25,502 nt of DNA from Deltaproteobacteria bacterium (GCA_009668925.1 SBEK01000037.1:1-25502); one strand, 5' to 3'. Positions 16,490-25,488 are shown, counted from the stretch's first letter. Notes: generated from the sequence alone by a model not told the origin. Numbers and translations are program-made.

Positions 16490-17089
16490 ATGAAATCTTA
16501 CGCACAACCGATTAAACGCCTGATTGCGGAACTGGCCAAGCTGCCCGGCATCGGCGAAAAAACGGCGGCGCGGCTGGCCAACTACATTTTGCGGGCGACG
16601 CCCGATGATGTGGAGAAACTGGCCGAAAGCCTGGTCGAAGTAAAGCGAAAAATCCGGCTCTGCCGGATCTGCCTCAATCCGACGGAAGAGGATATCTGCT
16701 CTATCTGCAGTAATCAGGCGCGCGATCAGCATGTGATTTGCGTGGTCGAAGAACCGGACGCCCTGGCTGCCATTGAGGAAAGCGGCGTCTTTCACGGATT
16801 GTACCATGTTTTGCACGGAGCCCTGGCGCCGCTCGACGGCATCGGACCGGAAAATTTACGTCTGGGCGAACTGCAAAAGCGCATCCGCGAAGGCCGGATC
16901 AGCGAGCTCATTTTGGCCACCAATCCCAATGTTCACGGCGAGGCCACAGCGCTCTTGATCACCCGGATGTTTAAAGACGCTGATATTCAAATCACCCGCA
17001 TTGCCATGGGCGTGCCTATGGGCGGCGACTTGAAGTATGTGGACAAAATGACGATATCAAAATCGCTGGAGTTCAGAAGAGGGATGTAG
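16490..17089 (+). CDS. recR: RecR recombination mediator protein
   Basis: RecR works with RecF and RecO to load RecA onto single-stranded DNA gaps. The 199-residue length is typical. An N-terminal helix-hairpin-helix ([16 protein letters not shown]) is followed by a C4 zinc motif (Cys58, Cys61, Cys70, Cys73). A Toprim domain begins at [16 protein letters not shown] and includes [12 protein letters not shown]. The C-terminal Walker-B-like part [12 protein letters not shown] is present. It starts 7 bases after the ybaB stop with a GAGGA ribosome site. It closes the dnaX-ybaB-recR unit. Confidence 0.96.
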   Translation: MKSYAQPIKRLIAELAKLPGIGEKTAARLANYILRATPDDVEKLAESLVEVKRKIRLCRICLNPTEEDICSICSNQARDQHVICVVEEPDALAAIEESGVFHGLYHVLHGALAPLDGIGPENLRLGELQKRIREGRISELILATNPNVHGEATALLITRMFKDADIQITRIAMGVPMGGDLKYVDKMTISKSLEFRRGM

Positions 17090-17096
17090 CACGCCG

Positions 17097-17963
17097 ATGG
17101 TGGGGGAGAAAAAAAATACATGGCGGCGAATCAATGCCCTGCGCATCACAGCCACCGTGAAAAAACTGTTTATTGAAGCCAATACGGTTTTGGGAACGGA
17201 TATGGTCTCTGCTCTACAGGGTGCTCTGCAAGGCGAAGAATCGCCCATCGGCAGACAAGTGCTGCAAAAAATCCTTCAGAATGCCGATGTCGCCCGCCGC
17301 GAGCAGATGCCGATCTGCCAGGATACCGGCCTTGCCGTCCTGTTTGTCGAAATCGGCCAGGATGTTCATATTGTGGGCGGTGATTTGCGGGAGGCCATTC
17401 ACGAAGGCGTGCGACAGGCCTATCAGGACGGTTATCTGCGTAAATCCGTTTGTGATCCCTTGACGAGAGCCAATACGCAAGACAACACGCCGGCTGTTAT
17501 CCATATGAATATTGTTGCCGGCAATCAGCTGAGAATTATCGCCATGCCCAAAGGCGGCGGCAGCGAAAACATGAGCGCTGCCAAAATGCTGACACCCGCG
17601 GAGGGAATCGACGGCATCAAGAAGTTTGTCCTGGAAACGGTGGAAAAAGCCGGCGCTAACCCCTGCCCGCCGATTATGGTGGGTGTCGGCATCGGCGGTT
17701 CCCTGGAGCAGGCCTGCATTCTCGCCAAGAAAGCACTTTTACGGCCGGTGGGTGAAACGAATCCAACGGACGCGCGTCTCACGCAAATGGAACAGGAACT
17801 CACCGTACGGATTAATGAAACGGGCATCGGCCCTGCGGGGCTGGGCGGAAGGGTAACGACTCTCGGCGTTCACGCGGAAATGATGCCCTGCCACATCGCC
17901 TCTCTGCCGGTGGCCGTCAACATTCAGTGCCATGTGGCCAGACATCGGGAAGAAACGATATGA
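17097..17963 (+). CDS. Class I fumarate hydratase, alpha subunit (Fe-S hydro-lyase)
   Basis: This is the catalytic N-terminal half of a two-subunit [4Fe-4S] fumarase, which interconverts fumarate and malate. It has 288 residues. Conserved blocks are [61 protein letters not shown] and [10 protein letters not shown]. Candidate cluster ligands by position are Cys74, Cys207 and Cys278. The start is uncertain: the ATG at 17097 lacks a well-spaced ribosome site, and the first ~12 residues are not family-like. It overlaps the beta subunit by ATGA. An L(+)-tartrate dehydratase is the main alternative, but the anaerobic central-metabolism setting favours fumarase. Confidence 0.88.
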   Translation: MVGEKKNTWRRINALRITATVKKLFIEANTVLGTDMVSALQGALQGEESPIGRQVLQKILQNADVARREQMPICQDTGLAVLFVEIGQDVHIVGGDLREAIHEGVRQAYQDGYLRKSVCDPLTRANTQDNTPAVIHMNIVAGNQLRIIAMPKGGGSENMSAAKMLTPAEGIDGIKKFVLETVEKAGANPCPPIMVGVGIGGSLEQACILAKKALLRPVGETNPTDARLTQMEQELTVRINETGIGPAGLGGRVTTLGVHAEMMPCHIASLPVAVNIQCHVARHREETI

Positions 17964-18544
17964 GTGCCGAAACCGAAGCAACGAGCGATAAAGCTCCCAT
18001 CCGTATTGAGACGCCCCTCACTGCCGATGTTTGTTCAATCTTACAGGCCGGCGATATGGTTCTGCTTACAGGTGAAGTATACACCGCCCGGGATGCCGCC
18101 CACCGCCGCTTGTCTGAAGCGCTCAGACAAGGTCTGCCGCTGCCGATCAATTTATCAACGGCAACGATCTTCTACGCAGCCCCCTCGCCCACGCCGCCCG
18201 GCAAAGCGATCGGGTCGATCGGACCGACAACCAGCTACCGGATGGATGCTTTTACGCCTCTGCTCATTGAACACGGCTTAAAAGGCATGATCGGCAAGGG
18301 CAACCGCTCGCCGGAAGTTATTGAAGCCATTAATCAATATAAGGCGGTCTATTTCGGCGCCATCGGCGGCATTGCCGCGCTCATGGCGCGCTCGATCAAA
18401 AAAGTGGAATTAATCGCTTACGAGGATCTGGGTCCGGAAGCGATCCGCAGACTCACCATTGTTGAATTACCCCTGATCGTCATCAATGATTCCAGAGGAA
18501 ACGATCTGTACGCATCCGAGCTGAACAAATGGCGCATCCGGTAG
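17960..18544 (+). CDS. Class I fumarate hydratase, beta subunit
   Basis: This is the C-terminal half of the two-subunit fumarase, 194 residues. It matches the family in LQAGDMVLLTGEVYTARDAAHRR near the N-terminus, then GSIGPTTSYRMD, MIGKGN, GGIAALMARSIKKVE and LPLIVINDSRGNDLY. The frame opens earlier (17927), but the ATG at 17960 overlaps the alpha stop as ATGA and has GGGAAGAA upstream, so translation is coupled one to one. The alpha and beta genes sit between recR and the por operon. The reaction links C4 acids in an anaerobic pathway. Confidence 0.89.
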   Translation: MSAETEATSDKAPIRIETPLTADVCSILQAGDMVLLTGEVYTARDAAHRRLSEALRQGLPLPINLSTATIFYAAPSPTPPGKAIGSIGPTTSYRMDAFTPLLIEHGLKGMIGKGNRSPEVIEAINQYKAVYFGAIGGIAALMARSIKKVELIAYEDLGPEAIRRLTIVELPLIVINDSRGNDLYASELNKWRIR

Positions 18545-18579
18545 ATATCTGTTGTATTTTCAGAGAAAACGAAAAAATG

Positions 18580-18608
18580 TTGACTCCATAATGCTTCTAT
18601 ATTATGGA
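18580..18608 (+). promoter_or_regulatory. Promoter candidate with embedded inverted repeat, upstream of porC
   Basis: TTGACT (18580-18585) is followed after 17 bases by TATGGA (18603-18608), a fair -35 and weak -10. Between and overlapping them is a perfect 7-bp inverted repeat, CCATAAT (18586-18592) and ATTATGG (18601-18607), separated by 8 bases. A dimeric regulator bound there would block polymerase. The alternative is that the repeat is chance. Confidence 0.45.
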
Positions 18609-18649
18609 AGACGGTCATTTTGTGTAAAGTTTATGAAGGAGAATAGGTA

Positions 18650-19198
18650 ATGATAGAAGTGAGATGGCATGGCCGGGGCGGTCAGGGAGCGGTTACATCG
18701 GTGGAATTGCTGGCGGTTGCGGCAATTGCCGCGGGAAAATACGCGCAGGGATTTCCTAGTTTCGGCCCGGAAAGAAGAGGGGCGCCCGTCGCGGCGTTTA
18801 CCCGTATTGATGACAAAAAAATTGATGTTCGGTCGGGTATTTACGATCCCGATGTCGTGCTGGTGCTCGACGCCAGTTTAATCGGCCTCGTCAACGTAAC
18901 CGACGGGCTGAAACCCAGTGGAAAATTAATCGTCAACACTCCTAAAACACCCGAAGAAATTCGCAAAGAACTGAACTTCCAGGGCACGATCGCCACAGTC
19001 GACGGCACCGGTATCGCGCGCAAGGAAATGGGCGTGCCCATTGCCAACACCACCATGATCGGCGCATTGCTGAGAGTCACCGGCGTCATGGAACTTGACG
19101 CGATGAAGGATGCCATTGAGCATCGGTTCGGCAGAATCGCCCAGAAGAACTTCAATGCGATGAAGCGGGCCTACGACGAAATACAAATAATCAACTAA
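18650..19198 (+). CDS. porC: 2-oxoacid:ferredoxin oxidoreductase gamma subunit (PorC-like)
   Basis: This is the gamma subunit of a four-subunit 2-oxoacid:ferredoxin oxidoreductase, most likely for pyruvate. It has 182 residues. The family start WHGRGGQGAVTSVELLA is followed by GFPSFGPERRGAPVAAF, both diagnostic of the Por/Vor gamma fold. The middle carries VLVLDASLI and IVNTPKT. AAGGAGA lies 7 bases before the ATG, a strong ribosome site for the first gene of the operon. The order gamma-delta-alpha-beta follows. Pyruvate is preferred over branched-chain 2-oxoacids on overall resemblance, but substrate cannot be proven from sequence. Confidence 0.92.
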   Translation: MIEVRWHGRGGQGAVTSVELLAVAAIAAGKYAQGFPSFGPERRGAPVAAFTRIDDKKIDVRSGIYDPDVVLVLDASLIGLVNVTDGLKPSGKLIVNTPKTPEEIRKELNFQGTIATVDGTGIARKEMGVPIANTTMIGALLRVTGVMELDAMKDAIEHRFGRIAQKNFNAMKRAYDEIQIIN

Positions 19199-19207
19199 GA
19201 GGTATAT

Positions 19208-19486
19208 ATGACATTGAAAACATGGCGGGAACTTCCCATCGGCTGTGTCGTGTCCGAACCGGGCAGCGCCAGCGAGTATCATACGGGAAGCTGGCGGTCG
19301 CAGCGGCCCATCTGGGACAACGCGAAATGCATCAAGTGCGGCATTTGTTACGTTTTTTGCCCTGAAGGATGCGTGCAGCAAAACGAAGACGGTTTTTTTA
19401 GCGCAAATATGGATTATTGCAAGGGATGCGGCATCTGCTCGCATGAGTGCTGGCCCCGCGCAATTAAGATGATCGAGGAGGAATGA
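19208..19486 (+). CDS. porD: 2-oxoacid:ferredoxin oxidoreductase delta subunit, two [4Fe-4S] ferredoxin (PorD-like)
   Basis: This is a 92-residue ferredoxin-type subunit that carries electrons from the catalytic TPP site to the external acceptor. The PorD-type lead-in WRSQRPIWDNAKC precedes cluster I (Cys41, Cys44, Cys47, Cys51) and cluster II (Cys71, Cys74, Cys77, Cys81). All eight ligands are present. It lies 9 bases after porC and 1 base before porA. Confidence 0.93.
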   Translation: MTLKTWRELPIGCVVSEPGSASEYHTGSWRSQRPIWDNAKCIKCGICYVFCPEGCVQQNEDGFFSANMDYCKGCGICSHECWPRAIKMIEEE

Positions 19487-19487
19487 C

Positions 19488-20663
19488 ATGGGCAAACGCG
19501 TAGGTATGGAAGTGGCAGTTGCCGTCGCGGAAGCCGTGGGGCTCTGCAATATCGACATGGCGGCCGTTTACCCTATCACCCCTCAGTCGCATATCGCGGA
19601 GCACCTGTCCGACCTCGTCGCCGATGGAAAAATCGACGCGGAATTCGTGACCGTGGAATCGGAGCATTCGGCTATGAGTGCGGTGATCGGCGCGTCCGGC
19701 ACGGGCGCCCGTTCTTATACGGCGACCAGTTCGCAGGGGTTGATGTACATGCATGAATTACTGCCCATCGCTTCGGCGATGCGTCTGCCGATCACGATGG
19801 CCATTGCCAACCGGGCGGTTTCCGGTCCGCTGAACATCCTCAATGACCATTCCGATATTATGCCGCAGCGTGATTCGGGTTGGATTTCCATCTTTGTGGA
19901 AAACGGACAGGAAGCGATTGATATGTCGATTATCGCTTTTAAGATTGCCGAGCATAAGGACGTCATGCTTCCGGTCAATATTAATATTGATGGTTTTCAA
20001 TTGACGCACATGGTGGAGCCTTTTGAGATGCCGACACAGGAAGAAGTGAACGGCTTCCTGCCGACGTTTGTTCCCCATGCGACACTTCATCCCGCAAAGC
20101 CTGTGACCATGGGCGCTTTTGCCATGTCCGACTACTTTACGGAAATCATGAAAGCCAAGGATGAGGCGCTGAAAAATTCCAAGAAAGTCATTGTCGACGT
20201 CTGGAACGAATGGGCAAAATTATTCGGTCGCTCCTACAAACCAGTCGAAACTTACAAAGCGGACGACGCGGAAATTCTGATGCTGACCATGGGCTCGATG
20301 GGAGAAACGGCGCGGATGGCGATTGACGAACTTCGGTCCAAAGGCGTCAAGGCCGGGCTCATAAAATTAAGATTATGGCGTCCGTTCCCGTTTGAGGAAG
20401 TCAAAGCGGTTGTAAAGAACGCGAAAAAACTGATCGTAACCGACCGCGCCGTATCTTTCGGCGGTCCCGGCGGCCCGGTATTTTCGGAAATCAAATCCGC
20501 CCTGTATGCCCAGGCCGAGCGCCCTTTGATTTACAATTATATTTACGGACTGGGCGGACGGGATGTTCCTGTCCATGATTTTGTGGGCATGTTCGAAAGA
20601 GTTCTGGCGGACACGGCAGGCCTGGCGGTGGACACCTATGAATTTTGGGGAGTGAGAGAATAA
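19488..20663 (+). CDS. porA: 2-oxoacid:ferredoxin oxidoreductase alpha subunit (PorA-like)
   Basis: This is one of the two catalytic-core subunits, 391 residues. It holds the pyrimidine-binding fold: YPITPQSHIAEHL (28-40), the conserved Glu in VESEHSAMSAV (~57-64), TSSQGLMYMHE and MAIANRAVSGP. The C-terminal transketolase-like domain starts near residue 255 (EILMLTMGSMGETA) and includes KLRLWRPFPFEEV. GAGGAGGAA precedes the ATG. Its TAA shares one base with the porB ATG. It pairs with PorB to form the TPP active site. Confidence 0.93.
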   Translation: MGKRVGMEVAVAVAEAVGLCNIDMAAVYPITPQSHIAEHLSDLVADGKIDAEFVTVESEHSAMSAVIGASGTGARSYTATSSQGLMYMHELLPIASAMRLPITMAIANRAVSGPLNILNDHSDIMPQRDSGWISIFVENGQEAIDMSIIAFKIAEHKDVMLPVNINIDGFQLTHMVEPFEMPTQEEVNGFLPTFVPHATLHPAKPVTMGAFAMSDYFTEIMKAKDEALKNSKKVIVDVWNEWAKLFGRSYKPVETYKADDAEILMLTMGSMGETARMAIDELRSKGVKAGLIKLRLWRPFPFEEVKAVVKNAKKLIVTDRAVSFGGPGGPVFSEIKSALYAQAERPLIYNYIYGLGGRDVPVHDFVGMFERVLADTAGLAVDTYEFWGVRE

Positions 20664-21613
20664 TGAATATAGTAGAAAATTTTGAGTTATTTGCTCCGCG
20701 GTTGATTAATAAACAGGAATTGCTGTCGTCGGGCCACCGCGCCTGCTCGGGCTGCGCCGAAGTGCTCGCCGTGCGGCTGATGGCCAAGGCGCTGGGCGAA
20801 AATACTGTCATCGCGTCCGCGACCGGCTGCATGGAAATTGTCTCGAGTATGTTTCCGACCACCGCCTGGCAGGTACCCTGGATTCACGTCGCCTTTGAAA
20901 ATGCGGCGTCGGTCGCCTCGGGCATTGAGGCGGGCCTTAAAGCCCTGCGCAAAAAAGGGAAGATCGACGACCGTTATGTCAAAGTCGTCGGCATGGGCGG
21001 CGACGGCGCCACCATGGACATCGGGTTTCAGGCGCTTTCCGGCGCCATGGAACGCGGCCACGACATGATTTATGTCTGCTTCGACAACGAAGCTTATATG
21101 AATACGGGCATTCAACGCTCCAGCGGCACGCCGATGGGCGCGTCCACCACAACCGCTCCGGCGGGAAAAGTGAGCATCGGCCAGAAAACATGGAAAAAGA
21201 ACATGCCGGAAATCATGGTTGCCCATGACATTCCTTATGTGGCCACCGCCTGCCCCAGCTATCCGCTGGATTTTATCCGCAAGATGGAAAAGGCCAAAAG
21301 CATTCCCGGGCCATCTTACATTCACTGCTTCGCCGTGTGCCCGACCGGATGGCGCGCCGCGTCGCAAACGGCGGTTTCCATGGGACGCATGGCGGTCGAA
21401 ACGGGTGTTTTCCCGCTTTACGAAGTTGAAAACGGACAATACCGCGTATCTCCGGACATGCCGAAAAAACTCAAGCCCCTGAAGGATTATTTCAAATCTC
21501 AGGGCCGTTTCCGACATCTGGGCGAGGCCGAAATCGACGCCATCCAGAAAAAAGTAGTAAGCGAATATCAGAGAATTTTGGATAAAGCTAAATACCTGAA
21601 AGGCTGTGACTAA
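20663..21613 (+). CDS. porB: 2-oxoacid:ferredoxin oxidoreductase beta subunit, TPP-binding (PorB-like)
   Basis: This is the thiamine-diphosphate-binding subunit, 316 residues. A TTG start 6 codons upstream is possible, but the ATG at 20663 overlaps the porA stop (TAATG) and gives the normal N-terminus. Candidate [4Fe-4S] ligands are Cys28 and Cys31 (HRACSGCAE), Cys56 (TGCMEI) and Cys226 (VCPTGW). The TPP/Mg motif is GGDGATMDIG (112-121) with DNEAYMNTG (141-149). The arrangement is that of pyruvate:ferredoxin oxidoreductase beta. It is followed after 42 bases by the NADH module. Confidence 0.93.
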   Translation: MNIVENFELFAPRLINKQELLSSGHRACSGCAEVLAVRLMAKALGENTVIASATGCMEIVSSMFPTTAWQVPWIHVAFENAASVASGIEAGLKALRKKGKIDDRYVKVVGMGGDGATMDIGFQALSGAMERGHDMIYVCFDNEAYMNTGIQRSSGTPMGASTTTAPAGKVSIGQKTWKKNMPEIMVAHDIPYVATACPSYPLDFIRKMEKAKSIPGPSYIHCFAVCPTGWRAASQTAVSMGRMAVETGVFPLYEVENGQYRVSPDMPKKLKPLKDYFKSQGRFRHLGEAEIDAIQKKVVSEYQRILDKAKYLKGCD

Positions 21614-21655
21614 AGAAATAGGGGATAACCCGAAGAATATTGAGGTGAATTTAGA

Positions 21656-22141
21656 ATGGAAAAAGCTAGCGATATCAAGCTAAAAACAAAACAAATCGTC
21701 AAGAAATACAAAGGCGATAGAACCGCGCTGATAGCCGTTTTGCAGGATATTCAGGAAACCTTCAATTACCTTCCGAAGGAAGCCTTGAAAACAGCGGCCG
21801 TTCAAATGAATATGCCTTTCACGCGTATGTATGAAGCGGCCACGTTTTATACCGCCTTCAGTTTGAAACCGCGCGGTAAAAATATTGTCAAAATTTGCAA
21901 GGGAACGGCCTGTCATGTCCGCGGTGCCGCCGCCCTCCAGGACCGGTTCGAAACCACGCTGGGCATCAAGCCGGGTCACACGACGGCCGATGGAAAGTTC
22001 TCGCTCGAGACCGTCAACTGCGTCGGCGCCTGCGCCCTGGGACCCGTTGTGGTCATCAATACCGACTACCACGGCCAGGTGACGATCAACAAAGTGGATA
22101 AAATCATCAAAAAGATCAGTGAAGAGGGGGCGCAGCAATGA
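21656..22141 (+). CDS. NuoE-like [2Fe-2S] subunit (HydC-type)
   Basis: This is a 161-residue thioredoxin-fold ferredoxin of the NuoE/HydC family. The N-terminal helical part includes [17 protein letters not shown] and [16 protein letters not shown]. The [2Fe-2S] ligands are Cys81 and Cys86 ([10 protein letters not shown]) plus Cys122 and Cys126 ([11 protein letters not shown]). In complex I and in electron-bifurcating enzymes it sits next to the NuoF flavin subunit and shuttles or buffers electrons. GAGGTGA precedes the ATG. The stop overlaps the NuoF-like gene by ATGA, so the two are made together. Confidence 0.93.
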   Translation: MEKASDIKLKTKQIVKKYKGDRTALIAVLQDIQETFNYLPKEALKTAAVQMNMPFTRMYEAATFYTAFSLKPRGKNIVKICKGTACHVRGAAALQDRFETTLGIKPGHTTADGKFSLETVNCVGACALGPVVVINTDYHGQVTINKVDKIIKKISEEGAQQ

Positions 22142-23982
22142 ACGAAAATCCTGATACTCAAGCCCGCCAGATTATGGACAATTTAACGATTTACTATGGT
22201 CCCAAGAAAAAATTTGTGGCCATTTGCGCCGGCACCGGCTGTCGCGCTACCGGCAGTCTTAAGGTCAAAGAAGCGCTCGAAGCCGAATTAAAAAAACAAA
22301 ATATGGATGTGGATGTCCTTGCCACCGGTTGTCTGGGTTTCTGTGAAAAAGGACCGATGGTCGTCATCCATCCCGACAAGTATTTTTATCAACACGTCAA
22401 AGTCGAAGATGTACCGGAAATCGTCTCGAAAACCGTGGCCCAGGGTGAAGTCATAAGCCGTCTGCTTTACCGCCATCCGGAAACGCAAAAAACTTTGTTC
22501 AGGGAAGAAGACCTGCCCTTCTACAAAAAGCAGGTTCGGGTGGTATTCGGCAAGAACGGCATGATTGATCCGGCCAAGATCGAAGACTATTTTGCCATCG
22601 AAGGCTACCAGGCGTTGGGCAAAGTCCTTTCGGAAATGACTCCGGAAGAAGTCATCACTGAAGTGAAGAAGGCCGGACTCCGAGGCCGCGGCGGCGGAGG
22701 TTTTCCGGCGGCCGTCAAATGGGAAGGCGTCCGCAGGGCGCACGGCGAACCCAAATACGTCATCGCCAACGGAGACGAAGGCGACCCCGGCGCTTATATG
22801 GACCGCAGCCTCATGGAAGGCAATCCGCACAGTGTCATTGAAGGAATGATCATCGGTGCTTACGCCGTGGGTGCTCACGAAGGATACATCTACGTCAGAA
22901 ACGAATATCCGCTGGCGGTAGAACACCTCAGGACGGCCATTGAGGCCGCCAGGGAGGCCGGCCTTTTGGGAAAGAACATTCTCGGCACGGATTTTTCGTT
23001 TGATATCCATATCAATAAAGGAGCAGGCGCTTTTGTCTGCGGCGAGTCCTCCGCCTTATTTGCTTCGATCGAAGGCCGCGCCGGCGAGCCGCGCGCCAAA
23101 TATGTCCACGCTGTGGAAAAAGGTCTGTGGGACAAACCCACTGTCTTGAACAATGTGGAAACCTGGGCCAATGTACCGCTCATTATCAACAAGGGTGCAG
23201 ACTGGTACGCCTCGATTGGGACGGAAGGCTCCAAGGGAACGAAAATCTTTTCACTGGTCGGCAAGATCAACAATACGGGTCTTATTGAAGTTCCGATGGG
23301 CACGACGCTTTATGAAATCATCTATGACATGGGCGGCGGCATACCCAACGGGCGCAAGTTCAAAGCCGTCCAGACCGGCGGTCCGTCAGGCGGCTGCATT
23401 CCGGAAAACCTGCTCGATATCCCCGTTGATTTCGATAAACTCACCGAAGTGGGCTCTATGATGGGTTCCGGCGGGATGATCGTTATGGACGAGACCTCCT
23501 GCATGGTGGACGTCGCCCGCTATTTCCTTGACTTTCTGAAGGAAGAATCCTGCGGCAAGTGCGTGCCCTGCCGGGAAGGCGTCCGCCGGATGAGCGACAT
23601 TCTCGAAGACATCTGCGCCGGCCGCGGCCAGGAAGGCGATGTCGAGCTTCTGGAAACCATGTCCCAGGCCATTGCCGACGGATCGCTGTGCGCGCTGGGC
23701 GGCTCCGCCCCGAACCCCGTTTTGAGCACGATCAAATATTTCCGTGATGAGTATGAAGCGCACATTAAGGATCACCGCTGTCCCGCCGGCGTCTGCAAGG
23801 CGCTGATCACTTACAGCATCGATGCGGAGAAATGCACCGGATGCGGCGTCTGCGCCAAATTCTGCGCTGTGCAGGCGATCAGCGGAGAAAAGAAGAAAGT
23901 CCACCTTATTGATAAAGATAAATGCACCCGTTGCGGCGCCTGTATCCAGAGCTGCAAATTTGATGCAATCAACGTGAAGTAG
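22138..23982 (+). CDS. NuoF-like NADH-binding flavoprotein with extra Fe-S domains (HydB-type)
   Basis: This is the 614-residue NAD(H)- and FMN-binding subunit. An N-terminal thioredoxin-like [2Fe-2S] domain (Cys30, Cys35, Cys65, Cys69) is followed by the NuoF core. The FMN loop is [13 protein letters not shown] (~180), the NADH site is [13 protein letters not shown], and [16 protein letters not shown] follows. An SLBB domain comes next, then the [4Fe-4S] motif [12 protein letters not shown] (~469-480). A C-terminal two-[4Fe-4S] ferredoxin has [11 protein letters not shown] (~565) and [11 protein letters not shown] (~595). This extended form is found in electron-bifurcating hydrogenases (HydB) and related NAD-dependent formate dehydrogenases, not in ordinary complex I NuoF. 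The likely role is to pass electrons between NADH and ferredoxin. Confidence 0.94.
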   Translation: MNENPDTQARQIMDNLTIYYGPKKKFVAICAGTGCRATGSLKVKEALEAELKKQNMDVDVLATGCLGFCEKGPMVVIHPDKYFYQHVKVEDVPEIVSKTVAQGEVISRLLYRHPETQKTLFREEDLPFYKKQVRVVFGKNGMIDPAKIEDYFAIEGYQALGKVLSEMTPEEVITEVKKAGLRGRGGGGFPAAVKWEGVRRAHGEPKYVIANGDEGDPGAYMDRSLMEGNPHSVIEGMIIGAYAVGAHEGYIYVRNEYPLAVEHLRTAIEAAREAGLLGKNILGTDFSFDIHINKGAGAFVCGESSALFASIEGRAGEPRAKYVHAVEKGLWDKPTVLNNVETWANVPLIINKGADWYASIGTEGSKGTKIFSLVGKINNTGLIEVPMGTTLYEIIYDMGGGIPNGRKFKAVQTGGPSGGCIPENLLDIPVDFDKLTEVGSMMGSGGMIVMDETSCMVDVARYFLDFLKEESCGKCVPCREGVRRMSDILEDICAGRGQEGDVELLETMSQAIADGSLCALGGSAPNPVLSTIKYFRDEYEAHIKDHRCPAGVCKALITYSIDAEKCTGCGVCAKFCAVQAISGEKKKVHLIDKDKCTRCGACIQSCKFDAINVK

Positions 23983-23996
23983 AGGTAAAAGACATC

Positions 23997-24710
23997 ATGG
24001 TAAATATGATTATTGACGGAAAAAATATATCAGCAAAGAGCGGCACCATGCTTCTCGAAGCCATCCGTGGCGCGGGCATTTCTGTCCCCACCCTGTGCGC
24101 GCACGAAGCCATATCCCGATCCGGCGCTTGCCGGTTGTGTGTCGTCGAGATCAAGAAGGGCAACCGGACGCGGATCGTCACTTCCTGCCTCTATGGCGTG
24201 GAAGAGGGCCTGGTGGTCGACACCAAAAGTACGCGTGTGCTGAATGTTCGTCGTCTGGTTATGGAATTGCTTCTGGCGCGCTGTCCGGAATCGGAAGTCC
24301 TGCAAAAGATGGCCAAAGAAATGGGCGTGGAATCGCAGGGACGCTACGTCGCCGATACGGATAAAGGCAAATGCATTTTGTGCCGCTCCTGCGTGCGCGT
24401 TTGTGAGGAAGTTGTCGGCGTGAGCGCCATCGGTTTATTTTCCCGGGGATCTTACAAAGAAGTCGGCACGCCATATAATGAAAAATCTGATGTCTGCATC
24501 GGCTGCGGCGCCTGCGTTTATGTCTGCCCGACGGGCCACATCGAGATGACATCGACCGGCGACAAGCGCAAGATCTGGGGCCGCACCTTCAAAATGCAGA
24601 CCTGTGAAAAATGCGGCAAATACTTCGCCCCGGTGGATCAGTTAAAATACATCAGCAGGAAGACCGGCGTGCCGATGAAGGAACTGGCTGTCTGTACGGA
24701 ATGCCGCTAA
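23997..24710 (+). CDS. Short NuoG/HydA-like iron-sulfur subunit without catalytic domain
   Basis: This 237-residue protein equals only the N-terminal electron-transfer part of NuoG or HydA. A plant-type [2Fe-2S] domain (Cys34, Cys45, Cys48, Cys64) is followed by two [4Fe-4S] clusters (Cys126, Cys129, Cys132, Cys136 and Cys167, Cys170, Cys173, Cys177). The His-Cys3 cluster motif usually found between them is absent; that stretch reads LLLARCPESEVLQKM. A C-terminal tail (203-236) has CEKC and CTEC pairs, a likely zinc-ribbon-type site. There is no H-cluster or molybdopterin domain, so it can only relay electrons. HoxU-type subunits are a similar case. It is the last gene before a strong terminator. 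A second in-frame ATG at 24006 is possible. Confidence 0.88.
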   Translation: MVNMIIDGKNISAKSGTMLLEAIRGAGISVPTLCAHEAISRSGACRLCVVEIKKGNRTRIVTSCLYGVEEGLVVDTKSTRVLNVRRLVMELLLARCPESEVLQKMAKEMGVESQGRYVADTDKGKCILCRSCVRVCEEVVGVSAIGLFSRGSYKEVGTPYNEKSDVCIGCGACVYVCPTGHIEMTSTGDKRKIWGRTFKMQTCEKCGKYFAPVDQLKYISRKTGVPMKELAVCTECR

Positions 24711-24745
24711 AGAATTGATTTATAAAACGACTCTGCGTTTTTTGG

Positions 24746-24773
24746 AGCCCGGCCCGAAAGCCGGGCTTTTTTT
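24746..24773 (+). terminator. Rho-independent terminator of the por-nuo operon
   Basis: A perfect 8-bp stem AGCCCGGC/GCCGGGCT with a 6-base CCGAAA loop is followed directly by a run of T (24767-24773). It lies 35 bases after the last stop codon of the operon. Confidence 0.93.
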
Positions 24774-24943
24774 ATGACCGGAAAGATCCACACGGTGGTT
24801 GTCGCAAAATGATCTGCTGTAAATCCCTCAAAACGCAAGCGCATAATGAACTCTTTTCCGCAATCAGGGTCGCACGAGCGCGATTCCGCAGATTTTCAAG
24901 CGGGTCAAAGGGCGGGGCTTCCCGCAATAAAATAAATATCGGT

Positions 24944-24973
24944 GGAGCAAGGGGGATTCTCCCCCCTTGCTCC
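24944..24973. repeat. Perfect 12-bp inverted repeat
   Basis: GGAGCAAGGGGG (24944-24955) and its exact reverse complement (24962-24973) flank a 6-base loop. No T-run follows, so it does not look like a terminator. A smaller hairpin, GCGGG/CCCGC, lies just upstream at 24912-24925, and an 8-bp one, TTCTGCCG/CGGCAGAA, downstream at 25012-25044. Confidence 0.8.
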
Positions 24974-25473
24974 CTGCCCCTTCGTTCCTTAAAAATCTAT
25001 CGAAGATTTCTTTCTGCCGGAAAATTCCGTTTCTCTCGGCAGAATAACATCGGAACACTCCGTGGGACAGTTTTGTCTCATTTCAGCACCCGAGCCTCGG
25101 GAAACAAAAATACCTTTTATACGTCTTGCGAAATAAGAATCAGCCCAATGATTCTTTGCCTTCTGTGGCACCGGACCTCACCATCATAATTCACAAGTAT
25201 TTATTATATTAAAATTATTAGCCTGACAAAAAACAGACTATTGCCTTTTTAACTTATGCAACCGGACGCACAACTAGCCAAGACGTTTCCTTCATTCGCG
25301 GGGTATTCAATTTCAAATCGCCAAATCTATTATTGCTATTCGCAGAGATATTTTGTACTTGTTTTGATATGGCTTAATATGTTACAAGGTCCATGCCATA
25401 TCCATTTAAATAACTACATCCTCAATTTTTATAGAATTTTTTTGACGTTATTTTATTTGCAGCTGCAGGTAAC

Positions 25474-25488
25474 TGTCTCAACGAGACA
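25474..25488. promoter_or_regulatory. TGTCTC/GAGACA inverted repeat, possible regulator site
   Basis: TGTCTC (25474-25479) and GAGACA (25483-25488) form an inverted repeat with a 3-base spacer. A related near-palindrome, TGGGACA (25063-25069) and TGTCTCA (25074-25080), lies about 400 bases to the left. The shared half-site is why they are listed; a binding protein is not known. Confidence 0.3.

Noticed and set aside
20687..21517. 276-codon minus-strand frame opposite porB
   Set aside because: It is a His/Arg/Gly-rich translation without motifs, fully inside porB.
25165..25181. TGGCAC as a sigma-54 -24 element
   Set aside because: The sequence at the expected -12 position (CTCAC) does not match TTGCW, so the promoter is not supported.
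24809..25189. 126-codon plus-strand frame in the right flank
   Set aside because: It is basic and low in complexity, spans a perfect GC inverted repeat, has no ribosome site of note and resembles no family I know.
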